From contig NZ_QRDP01000004.1 in the NCBI RefSeq assembly GCF_003385775.1, positions 1,535,763 to 1,599,762 of the forward strand: 64,000 nucleotides of DNA, written 5' to 3'. A program made the translations under genes and the position numbers. The notes under the pieces are model-generated. The model saw only the letters and a list, made by a program, of their open reading frames with translations, ran no database searches and was not told the DNA's origin. Within the stretch, counting starts at the first letter, position 1; the number at the start of each line of letters is the position of its first letter. The DNA comes from Parasphingopyxis lamellibrachiae (GTDB lineage Bacteria > Pseudomonadota > Alphaproteobacteria > Sphingomonadales > Sphingomonadaceae). Positions 34,674-42,145 of this stretch are shown in pieces.

Positions 34674-34722
34674 TTGCAATAACTGCAATCCTTAACAAGC
34701 TTTTCGCATTTGCACAATTGCA
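34674..34722. promoter_or_regulatory. Two TGCA dyads upstream of lysR
   Basis: TTGCAATAACTGCAA (34674-34688) contains the LysR pattern T-N11-A with TGCA half-sites. A second TGCACAATTGCA dyad is at 34711-34722, about 35 nt (a bit over three helical turns) away. Paired sites at this distance are typical for LysR tetramers. The remainder of 34621-34772 has no open reading frame that I would defend. Confidence 0.6.
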
Positions 34723-34772
34723 TTTTGAAACCCATTTAGGCGGGGCCTTACAGGCATCCTCTCCTAAGACCT

Positions 34773-34815
34773 TCGGGTCGGCCACCCCCCCTCTCCGGCC
34801 GACCCGATTTTTTTT
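34773..34815 (+). terminator. Strong intrinsic terminator without an upstream gene
   Basis: An 11-bp perfect stem (34773-34783 with 34797-34807) has a C-rich 13-nt loop and eight T (34808-34815). It lies 106 nt before the cdc48 ATG; the gene upstream (lysR) points the other way. It is therefore either the end of a small RNA starting in 34690-34770 or an attenuator in the cdc48 leader. Confidence 0.8.
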
Positions 34816-34920
34816 GGCCGATTGCCAACCAGCCCGAAAATCGAGATTTGCCGGCCGGAGACGGTTCGCAAGAGCAGCGTCAGCACCTATGTAGGACTTC
34901 GTCACAGAAACGGAGTTCCC

Positions 34921-37233
34921 ATGGCCGACGCCGAAACGCCCCCCGTTACCGAAGGCCACAAGCTGCAAGTCGCCAATGCGCGGCCGGAAGATTCCGGACG
35001 GGGACTTGCCCGTATGTCGCGGGAAACGATGACGACGCTCGGCCTAGCGGAGGGCGATGTCGTGACGATAACCGGAAAACGCACAACACCCGCTCGCGCG
35101 GTTCTGCCCTATCCGGACGATGAAGGGCTTGCGATCCTGCGCATTGACGGGCTTCAACGCGCCAATGCCGGCGCCGGGTCCGGCGATTTTGTGACTGTTG
35201 AAAAGGCCGAATCGAAGGCCGCAAAGCGCGTTATATTCGCGCCCGCCCAACGCAATCTGCGGCTGCATGGCAATGCCGAGGCCCTGAAACGCAGCTTCGG
35301 CATGAAACCGCTCACCCAGGGCGATGTTGTTGCGACCGCCGGGCAGCGCCCGGTCGACCAGGCCGGAATGCCGCCCCAGCTGCGCCAGATGATGAACGCG
35401 CCGGCCTATGCATTGCAGGAAATCCGGCTCCTCGTCACGGCGACAACGCCCAAGGGCATCGTCCATATTGATGCGAACACCGTTGTCGAACTGAAAACCG
35501 AATATACCGAGCCTACCGAAGCGCGCCGCGCCGATGTCACCTATGACGATCTGGGCGGGATGGGCGAAACGATCGACCAGGTTCGCGAAATGGTTGAGCT
35601 GCCGCTCCGTTATCCCGAGCTTTTCCAGCGCCTCGGTGTCGAACCGCCCAAGGGTGTGCTGCTCCATGGACCGCCCGGAACCGGCAAGACCCTGCTGGCA
35701 CGCGCCGTGGCCAATGAAAGCGACGCGGAATTCTTCCTTATCAATGGCCCGGAAATCATGGGTTCCGCCTATGGCGAGAGTGAAAAGAAGCTCCGCGAAA
35801 TTTTCGAGAAGGCCGCCGAAGCCCAACCATCCATCGTCTTCATCGACGAGATCGATTCGATCACGCCGAAGCGCGACAAGGTTGCCGGCGAGGCGGAGAA
35901 GCGGCTTGTCGCGCAGCTGCTTACATTGATGGACGGTCTGCAGAAACGCGCAAACCTCGTCGTGGTGGCCGCCACCAACCGGCCGGAAGCGATCGACGAG
36001 GCGCTGCGGCGCCCCGGACGGTTCGACCGCGAAATTATCGTTGGCGTACCCGATGAGCGCGGACGGCGCGAGGTCCTTGCTATTCATACCCGCGGCATGC
36101 CGCTGGCCGAAGATGTCAGCCTGCGCGATCTTGCGCGGCAAACCTACGGCTTCGTCGGCGCGGATCTTGCCGCGCTGACGCGCGAAGCGGCGATCGAGGC
36201 CGTGCGGCGCATCATGCCGAAACTCAATCTCGAAGACCGCACCGTCCCGACTGAAGTTCTCGACGAACTGTCTGTCGATCGCCGCGATTTCGAGGAAGCG
36301 CTCAAGCGCATCCAGCCTTCCGCCTTGCGCGAGGTAATGGTGCAGGCGACCAACGTCCGGTGGGACGATATCGGCGGGCTGGACGAGGTACAGAAACGCC
36401 TGAAAGAAGGCGTGGAACTGCCTCTCAAGGATCCGGACGCATTCCGGCGTCTCGGCATCCGCCCCGCGAAAGGGTTCCTGCTGTACGGGCCACCGGGCAC
36501 GGGCAAGACCCTGCTGGCCAAGGCCACGGCGCATGAATCGAACGCCAATTTCATCGCCACCAAATCATCCGACCTGCTTTCCAAATGGTATGGCGAGAGC
36601 GAGCAGCAGATCGCGCGACTCTTTGCCCGCGCCCGGCAGGTTGCACCCACCGTGATCTTTTTCGACGAACTGGACAGCCTTGTCCCGGCGCGCGGCGCGG
36701 GCCTCGGCGAACCGCAGGTCACCGAACGGGTGGTAAACACAATCCTGGCCGAAATGGACGGGCTTGAGGAGCTGCAATCGGTTGTCGTGATAGGAGCTAC
36801 CAACCGGCCCAACCTGATCGATCCTGCGCTGCTCAGGCCCGGGCGGTTCGACGAGATGGTCTATGTGCCGGTTCCCGAGGAAGCGGGCCGCCGGCGGATC
36901 CTAGCGATCCATACCTCAACCATGCCGCTCGCGGACGATGTCGATCTCGATATACTGGCCGGGCGGACGGACAGGTTCACAGGCGCCGATCTTGAGGATT
37001 TGACGCGGCGCGCGGGGCTATACGCCTTGCGCCGGTCGATAACGGCGGAAAAAGTCGCCATGATCGATTTCGAAGCGGCGCTGGGCGATACCCGGGCCAG
37101 CGTCACCGGCGAAATGGAACGTGAATATGAGTTGATGGCGGCCAAGCTTAAACAGGATTCGCTCGCCATCAATCCGATCGGCTTCATTTCGCCCGGCATG
37201 CTGAGCCCGACAAATGAAGACAAGCATGAATAG
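34921..37233 (+). CDS. CDC48/VCP-family double AAA+ ATPase
   Basis: 770 aa. A Cdc48 N-domain (double-psi barrel, about 10-90: MSRETMTTLGLAEGDVVTIT) is followed by two AAA modules. Walker A GPPGTGKTLLARA (about 250) and Walker B VFIDEIDSITPKRDK (about 305) form D1. Walker A GPPGTGKTLLAKA (about 522) and VIFFDELDSLVPARG (about 579) form D2, with arginine fingers in GRFDREIIVG and GRFDEMVYVP. A hydrophobic-aromatic HbYX tail is absent (it ends NEDKHE). It extracts or unfolds proteins in archaea and eukaryotes; bacterial roles are poorly known. GGAG lies 6-7 nt before ATG 34921; an in-frame extension to 34822 is unsupported. Confidence 0.95.
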   Translation: MADAETPPVTEGHKLQVANARPEDSGRGLARMSRETMTTLGLAEGDVVTITGKRTTPARAVLPYPDDEGLAILRIDGLQRANAGAGSGDFVTVEKAESKAAKRVIFAPAQRNLRLHGNAEALKRSFGMKPLTQGDVVATAGQRPVDQAGMPPQLRQMMNAPAYALQEIRLLVTATTPKGIVHIDANTVVELKTEYTEPTEARRADVTYDDLGGMGETIDQVREMVELPLRYPELFQRLGVEPPKGVLLHGPPGTGKTLLARAVANESDAEFFLINGPEIMGSAYGESEKKLREIFEKAAEAQPSIVFIDEIDSITPKRDKVAGEAEKRLVAQLLTLMDGLQKRANLVVVAATNRPEAIDEALRRPGRFDREIIVGVPDERGRREVLAIHTRGMPLAEDVSLRDLARQTYGFVGADLAALTREAAIEAVRRIMPKLNLEDRTVPTEVLDELSVDRRDFEEALKRIQPSALREVMVQATNVRWDDIGGLDEVQKRLKEGVELPLKDPDAFRRLGIRPAKGFLLYGPPGTGKTLLAKATAHESNANFIATKSSDLLSKWYGESEQQIARLFARARQVAPTVIFFDELDSLVPARGAGLGEPQVTERVVNTILAEMDGLEELQSVVVIGATNRPNLIDPALLRPGRFDEMVYVPVPEEAGRRRILAIHTSTMPLADDVDLDILAGRTDRFTGADLEDLTRRAGLYALRRSITAEKVAMIDFEAALGDTRASVTGEMEREYELMAAKLKQDSLAINPIGFISPGMLSPTNEDKHE

Positions 37234-37242
37234 GATCCGAGC

Positions 37243-38529
37243 CTAGTCTTCCAGCTTGAACGCTGCCCAGATTGTGAGGATTCCGAAAAGCGCGGCGCTG
37301 ATCAGGAAGGGTAGCGGCATCGACACGCCGTAGATCAGCACCCCAAGCGCCGGTGCCGCGACAAAAGCGGCGCCGTTGACCGAAGCGACCATTCCCGCAA
37401 CTTGGCCCTGCTCGGCGCGGTTCACGGCCAGCGACGCGCCGCTGGTAAAGCCGGGGCGGAAAAGCCCCATTCCCAGCGATGCGATTGCGAAGCCCAGGGT
37501 AATACCGTGCAGCGTCGTCCCCAGTGCCGTCACCACACAACCGGCGGCTCCCAGCACAAAGCCCCAGATAACGAGCCTTTTCGGCGGAACCTTCAGTTGC
37601 GGTATCAGACCCCATTGCGCGAGCAGTGTCGCGCCCGCGCCAGCCATGAGCACAATCCCGATCGCCTGCTGCGCCTCACCAAGAGGCACCGACATGCGGT
37701 CGATCACGAGGAATCCGATGACACCGAGAATGGCCGCATGGCCGTGCCCGCCCAGAACGCCGATGAGCAACCAGGGAAAAATGCGCCGATCGCGCCATCG
37801 CAAGCGTCCGGCAGGAGCATCGTCATCATCGTCATCGTGCGCCGGCGCGGATGCAACGGACAGGCCGCCGATGGACGGTTCGCTGGAAATTGTGCCCCGC
37901 GCCTCATGCTGCGGCGTATCGCTAGGCAAGAGGAATGTAAGCGCCAGCCAGACCATGCAGCCGAGAAATGCAAAAACAATCAGCGGTCCGGCAAGTCCGC
38001 CTTCGATCGGCATGACAAAGGCAGGGGCCAGCGCCGGGCCAAGTATCGTTCCCAGCCCGAAAGAGGAGGCGATGACCGAGAGGGCCGCGGTGCGGTTGTC
38101 CCGGTCTGTCCGCGCGGCGACATAGGCCTGAACGGCTGGCGGTGCCGCCGAACCGAACCCGCCATACAGGCTGCGCGCGGCGGCAAAAATTAGGAAAGTC
38201 GTCGCTGGCAGCAGCCACCCGGTCAATCCCAGCCAGAGAATGACGCCGCAGATCGCCATCGACGATATGAAGCCCAGGGTACCCAGCAGCATCAACGGCT
38301 TACGGCCGCGGCGATCTGACTGTCGCGCCCAGTATGGCGCCATCAACACCCAGAGCAAGGCCGACCATGTATAGGCGAGTGAAACCCAGAAATCGGGAAT
38401 GTCGAGCGCCCGGCCGATCGTCGGCATTACCGACTGCATTGCCGTGTTGCCCGCCGCTGCCGTGAGCATGACGAGGAACAGGACCACGAACCGGTCCCGA
38501 CGGATCTGCATATTCGGTGCGCCGGCCAT
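37243..38529 (-). CDS. MFS transporter (multidrug efflux-like)
   Basis: 428 aa, 12 predicted membrane helices. The loop 2-3 motif APYWARQSDRRGRKPLMLLG is the MFS motif A. The helix 5 region ASSFGLGTILGPALAPAFV resembles motif C of drug/H+ antiporters. The central loop is unusually acidic (HDDDDDDAP). Start ATG 38529, or Met7. Convergent with cdc48 (9-nt gap). Confidence 0.9.
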   Translation of the reverse strand: MAGAPNMQIRRDRFVVLFLVMLTAAAGNTAMQSVMPTIGRALDIPDFWVSLAYTWSALLWVLMAPYWARQSDRRGRKPLMLLGTLGFISSMAICGVILWLGLTGWLLPATTFLIFAAARSLYGGFGSAAPPAVQAYVAARTDRDNRTAALSVIASSFGLGTILGPALAPAFVMPIEGGLAGPLIVFAFLGCMVWLALTFLLPSDTPQHEARGTISSEPSIGGLSVASAPAHDDDDDDAPAGRLRWRDRRIFPWLLIGVLGGHGHAAILGVIGFLVIDRMSVPLGEAQQAIGIVLMAGAGATLLAQWGLIPQLKVPPKRLVIWGFVLGAAGCVVTALGTTLHGITLGFAIASLGMGLFRPGFTSGASLAVNRAEQGQVAGMVASVNGAAFVAAPALGVLIYGVSMPLPFLISAALFGILTIWAAFKLED

Positions 38530-38694
38530 CAGGAGGACCGAGCCACCAAAAGGGCCACTACGTCATTCACATATCCGGTTTGCATCACCTTCCCTTAACG
38601 GCAACCATGCATATGCGATAGTCAGCAATGGCTTGCCATCGGGCCGGGCATTTGCGAACGCATGTCCGGCAATTTCCCAGGATAAATAAAACGC

Positions 38695-39312
38695 ATGACT
38701 GATACCGCTTCCGAAGCAACCGAGCGCGAAACCGCCGCCAGCGGGCCGGGCGCGCTCGCCCTGTTTTTCAAAGGATTCCTGAAACATCCGGTGATGGTGG
38801 GGTCGATTATCCCGTCTTCCAAGTCGCTCATCAGGCAGATGCTGGCACCCGTCGACTGGGAAAACACCAAGGTTTTCGTCGAATATGGGCCGGGTGTAGG
38901 GACCTTTTGTCGGCCCATACTCGAGAAACTTCGCCCCGATGCCGTCCTGATCGCGATCGATACGAATCCCGATTTCGTCGACTATCTGCGACGCGAAATC
39001 CGCGATCCACGGTTCCATGTCGTGCTAGGCTCAGCCGCGGACGTCGAATCGATCGTTGCGGAAAAGGGCTTTGAAAAGGCCGACTATGTCGTTTCGGGCC
39101 TGCCCTTCTCTACCCTGCCGGACGGCGTAGGTGACGAGATCGGCAAGGCGACGGGCCGCGTCGTCCGCCCGGGCGGCGCGTTTCTGGTGTATCAGTTCTC
39201 GCCCAAGTGCCGCGACTATATCGTGCCCAACTTCGATCGGGTCGACAGGGGCCGGTCATGGTGGAACATCCCGCCGGCGGTCCTGTTCTGGGGCTGGAAG
39301 AACGAAAGCTAG
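38695..39312 (+). CDS. Phospholipid N-methyltransferase-like (PmtA-type) protein
   Basis: 205 aa. The family pattern is FFKGFLKHPVMVGSIIPSS then VFVEYGPGVGTFCRPIL (SAM motif I), AIDTNPDFVDYL and VVSGLPFSTLPD. It resembles the rhizobial-type PmtA/rRNA-adenine-dimethylase-like group that methylates phosphatidylethanolamine. Next to a PLD-family phospholipid enzyme, so membrane-lipid modification is plausible. Confidence 0.82.
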   Translation: MTDTASEATERETAASGPGALALFFKGFLKHPVMVGSIIPSSKSLIRQMLAPVDWENTKVFVEYGPGVGTFCRPILEKLRPDAVLIAIDTNPDFVDYLRREIRDPRFHVVLGSAADVESIVAEKGFEKADYVVSGLPFSTLPDGVGDEIGKATGRVVRPGGAFLVYQFSPKCRDYIVPNFDRVDRGRSWWNIPPAVLFWGWKNES

Positions 39313-39331
39313 CCGGCGTTCCCGACTGGCT

Positions 39332-40495
39332 TCACTGGCCGTCAATCCCGAAATTCAGACGGCGCGAGACATTATAGTCGAGCACCGCCATCAGGAAATA
39401 GGACAGGCGCCCCTTGATCCGTGTCCACAAGGTCTGGCTGCGGGCATAGTCTTCTGCCGTGATGCGCTTGCAGTCGACAATCTCGTCATCCACGAAATTG
39501 CGTATCGATGCAGCGAAACCTGCATCGCGGACGCGCAGCATCACTTCCAGATTGAGATACAGGCTGCGAACGTCGAAGTTGGCGGAACCGATATAGACGA
39601 TATCGTCGATCACGTAGAGCTTGGTGTGCAGCATCATCGGCTGATACTCATACACTTCGACTTCCGGCAGCAAATAGCGATAGCGGTTGCGTGCCGCGGC
39701 AATCGTCACATTATTGTCCGACTTGGCCGCTGTAATTACTCGCGAACGCCCCAGCCGGGCAGCCCGGCGGATCGGCCGTAAAGACGGCGCGTAGGGCGCG
39801 AAATAGGCGGCGATAACATCAATCATCGCACCGCCGTTCAGATCATTGCGAAGCGTCTGGCCCCATGGGCTCAGCTCTCGCGTGGGCCCGCCGAACAAGA
39901 GCCGGACATCCCCATCCTGCTCATGATGGCGCAGCAAGATTTCGCGCAAATCCTCCATCTGGGAGCGCGGATTTCCCGACCAGCGAACGATATCGTCAAA
40001 ATAATCGGCCAGACGGGCGGCCGCCGGCCCCTCGACTTTCAGCCCCAGGTCGCGCCAGCCTTCGGTGCGATAGGCCGCAAAATAACCTTGCGCGACATTG
40101 AAACCTCCGATCATGGCCAGCCGGTCGTCGGCGATCGCCATTTTCTGATGGTTGCGCAAAAGGTACCGGCGACTGCGCTTGGGTTCATAACGGCAAAAGA
40201 TGCAGTCTGTTTCGGCCAATGGCGCAAAAAAAGCATCGCTGGCCTTGGCGCTGCCGAAACCATCGACCAGCAGCGCCACTTTCACCCCCCGCTTGTGAGC
40301 AGCCACCAGCGCGTCGCGCACGCGAATGGACGCGGAATCCTCGAGAAAGATGTAAAAGAGCAGTTTGACGCTTGTCCTGGCATCGGTGATCAGCGCGATC
40401 AGGGCCTCGAGCCGCTCCGGACCTTCCGACAACAGGTCGAAACGGTGCCCGGCAACGTCCGGCAACGGGTAGTGGGGCCTTTCCTGATCTGCCAT
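39332..40495 (-). CDS. Phospholipase D-family protein (cardiolipin synthase-like)
   Basis: About 387 aa. Two HKD motifs are complete: HQKMAIADDRLAMIGG (about residue 113) and HTKLYVIDDIVYIGSAN (about 288), each with His-Lys-Asp. No N-terminal membrane helices, unlike E. coli ClsA, so closer to ClsB/ClsC-type enzymes. Start uncertain: ATG 40495 (MADQERP) or ATG 40516 with a GGGG purine run; upstream codons to 40552 are unlikely. Convergent with the methyltransferase. Confidence 0.85.
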   Translation of the reverse strand: MADQERPHYPLPDVAGHRFDLLSEGPERLEALIALITDARTSVKLLFYIFLEDSASIRVRDALVAAHKRGVKVALLVDGFGSAKASDAFFAPLAETDCIFCRYEPKRSRRYLLRNHQKMAIADDRLAMIGGFNVAQGYFAAYRTEGWRDLGLKVEGPAAARLADYFDDIVRWSGNPRSQMEDLREILLRHHEQDGDVRLLFGGPTRELSPWGQTLRNDLNGGAMIDVIAAYFAPYAPSLRPIRRAARLGRSRVITAAKSDNNVTIAAARNRYRYLLPEVEVYEYQPMMLHTKLYVIDDIVYIGSANFDVRSLYLNLEVMLRVRDAGFAASIRNFVDDEIVDCKRITAEDYARSQTLWTRIKGRLSYFLMAVLDYNVSRRLNFGIDGQ

Positions 40496-40545
40496 GGACA
40501 CGATTCTAGGCTGCATATGCCCCGCGCCGCAAGCGGGAGAATTTC

Positions 40546-40574
40546 TTGACAATCCGCGCGCCCGGACCTATTTC
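40546..40574 (+). promoter_or_regulatory. rpoZ promoter
   Basis: -35 TTGACA (40546-40551), 17-nt spacer, -10 TATTTC (40569-40574); start predicted near 40581, about 30 nt before the rpoZ ATG. Confidence 0.7.
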
Positions 40575-40611
40575 GCCGCCTTTCCCGTATTGCTGACAAT
40601 TGGAACAAGCC

Positions 40612-40956
40612 ATGGCGCGCGTTACCGTCGAAGATTGTGTCGACAAGATTCCCAACCGTTTTGATCTGGTCCTGCTCTCGGCCCAGCGGGCGCGTCAGAT
40701 TTCGGGCGGCGCCGAGCTGACGCTTGATCGCGATCGCGATAAAAATCCGGTCGTCGCGCTGCGCGAAATTGCCGAAGCGACTATCAAGCCGAAGCATCTT
40801 GAAGAGGCGCTGGTGCAAAGCCTGCAGCGGGTTCAGATCGACGATGAGGAAGAAGCCGATGAAGTCGGTTCGCTGTCCCAGTCCGCCGAAGCGCTGCGCC
40901 TTACGGCCTCCGCCCCGCCTCGCAACACGAATGTCGCGGCCGATTACGAAGGCTAA
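40612..40956 (+). CDS. rpoZ: RNA polymerase omega subunit
   Basis: 114 aa. Opens [20 protein letters not shown], then [15 protein letters not shown] and [13 protein letters not shown], all hallmarks of RpoZ. The C-terminal acidic extension is typical of alphaproteobacteria. It helps beta' folding and takes part in ppGpp response; the Rsh gene lies just downstream. Flanked by its own promoter and terminator. Confidence 0.97.
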   Translation: MARVTVEDCVDKIPNRFDLVLLSAQRARQISGGAELTLDRDRDKNPVVALREIAEATIKPKHLEEALVQSLQRVQIDDEEEADEVGSLSQSAEALRLTASAPPRNTNVAADYEG

Positions 40957-40983
40957 TTCGCTTTCCGGACGATCAAACAAAAA

Positions 40984-41009
40984 GGCCCGCGCATTGCGCG
41001 GGCCTTTTT
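40984..41009 (+). terminator. rpoZ intrinsic terminator
   Basis: 9-bp stem GGCCCGCGC/GCGCGGGCC (40984-40992, 40996-41004), ATT loop, five T; preceded by an A-run. Confidence 0.92.
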
Positions 41010-41043
41010 GTTTCTGCATCCCAACGATTCCGGCTAGCAGTTT

Positions 41044-41523
41044 CTATTCGGCGGCTTCGGCAACCACATCGCTCTGATCGACCCATAACAGGTCGTGCCA
41101 GTCGAGCGGCCGACCGTCATGCGCGTGCACCCGGATAGTCTGGACAGGCTGACGATCGCGTTCGTCGCACAATACCGGGTTTGAGGGCACGCCCGTGCCC
41201 CATTTTTCGCCCCATTGCCTAAGCGCGATCATCGTCGGCAGCAGCGATTCGCCCTTTTCGGTGAGCTTATATTCGATCTTGCGACGATCATCGGGGCATG
41301 GCTGGCGCTCAAGGATTTCGCTCTCCACGAGCCGACCGAGCCGGTTGGCCAATATGTTGCGCGCGATGCCGAGATTGGACTGCATTTCCTCAAAATGTTT
41401 GAGGCCATTGAAAGCCGCGCGCAAAATCATAAATGACCAGCGCTCCCCCATCGCTTCCAGCGCACGGGGAAGTCCGCATTCATCATCGCCAATATCGCCA
41501 AGTGGTTCGGTTAGTTTGCCCAT
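41044..41523 (-). CDS. HxlR-family transcriptional regulator
   Basis: 159 aa. Conserved Cys in DDECGLPRALEAMGERWSFM, HTH NGLKHFEEMQSNLGIARNIL and wing CPDDRRKIEYKLTEKG mark the HxlR family, whose members often sense electrophiles or oxidants through the N-terminal Cys. It carries a roughly 50-residue C-terminal extension. A palindromic site lies 58 nt upstream. Confidence 0.92.
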   Translation of the reverse strand: MGKLTEPLGDIGDDECGLPRALEAMGERWSFMILRAAFNGLKHFEEMQSNLGIARNILANRLGRLVESEILERQPCPDDRRKIEYKLTEKGESLLPTMIALRQWGEKWGTGVPSNPVLCDERDRQPVQTIRVHAHDGRPLDWHDLLWVDQSDVVAEAAE

Positions 41524-41580
41524 AAGAGTTCAGCCTACTGCAAAACGGTGGATTCGCAAAATCTATCTACCTCGACTAGT

Positions 41581-41599
41581 TTTTAGTTGCAACTTAAAA
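41581..41599. promoter_or_regulatory. Palindrome between hxlR and the small secreted proteins
   Basis: AGTTGCAACT (41585-41594) is a perfect 10-bp palindrome, extended by TTTT and TTAAAA flanks. Candidate operator for the divergent HxlR regulator. Confidence 0.5.
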
Positions 41600-41648
41600 C
41601 TGATTCGACTAAGTAGTGATTCGCAACCTAAAGCGAAGGCCCCGAATC

Positions 41649-41720
41649 ATGCAACAGATCCTGACCGCACTTCTCTCGTTCGTAGCTACCACAGCGCTGT
41701 TCATGGCAACCGCCGCATAA
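41649..41720 (+). CDS. 23-codon ORF: truncated twin of the next gene's signal peptide
   Basis: Encodes MQQILTALLSFVATTALFMA plus TAA, then stops. It aligns with the first 23 residues of the CC_3452 protein 118 nt downstream (MQRTLTLLLSLVTVAFLFTA), with related DNA upstream of each ATG (ATCATGCAAC). Probably a remnant duplicate, or a tiny membrane peptide; translation is unproven. Confidence 0.4.
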   Translation: MQQILTALLSFVATTALFMATAA

Positions 41721-41766
41721 GCAGCGCGACCTAATCCTCCCCTATTGTCCAAGAAAGACGAATATC

Positions 41767-42075
41767 ATGCAACGCACCCTCACCCTTCTCCTCTCCCTCG
41801 TCACTGTCGCCTTCCTGTTCACCGCCACCGGCGCACAGGCGCGTACCGTCTACCAGGCGACGCTGGCCGAAGCGCCGAGCGACCGGGTTCATGTGATCCG
41901 CAGAGCCCCCTGGGTTTGCGACGGCAATAGCTGCGCCACCGATCAGGCCCGCAGCGGGCCGGCCAACACCTGCTACTCCGTCGCACGCGAACTCGGCACG
42001 CTGGTATCCTTCTCGGCCGACAATGAAGCATTGACCGAAGAAGAACTCGCCCGGTGCAACGAAGCTGTAAGATAA
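41767..42075 (+). CDS. CC_3452 family small secreted protein
   Basis: 102 aa. The signal peptide ends TGAQA-R. The mature domain has four Cys and the pattern RRAPWVCDGNSCATD, PANTCYSVARELG and EEELARCNEA. Family known from Caulobacter and sphingomonads, function unknown. Cys pairs suggest periplasmic disulfides. It reads away from the HxlR gene and may be controlled by it. Confidence 0.82.
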   Translation: MQRTLTLLLSLVTVAFLFTATGAQARTVYQATLAEAPSDRVHVIRRAPWVCDGNSCATDQARSGPANTCYSVARELGTLVSFSADNEALTEEELARCNEAVR

Positions 42076-42145
42076 TTCCCGCTTCAACCGGCCCCAAAGC
42101 CACTAATTTGGTTGCAATATCCCAGCACCCGGCCATCTTGGCCGG

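Noticed and set aside
35044-36534. 496-codon minus-strand ORF
   Set aside because: Antisense shadow of the cdc48 gene.
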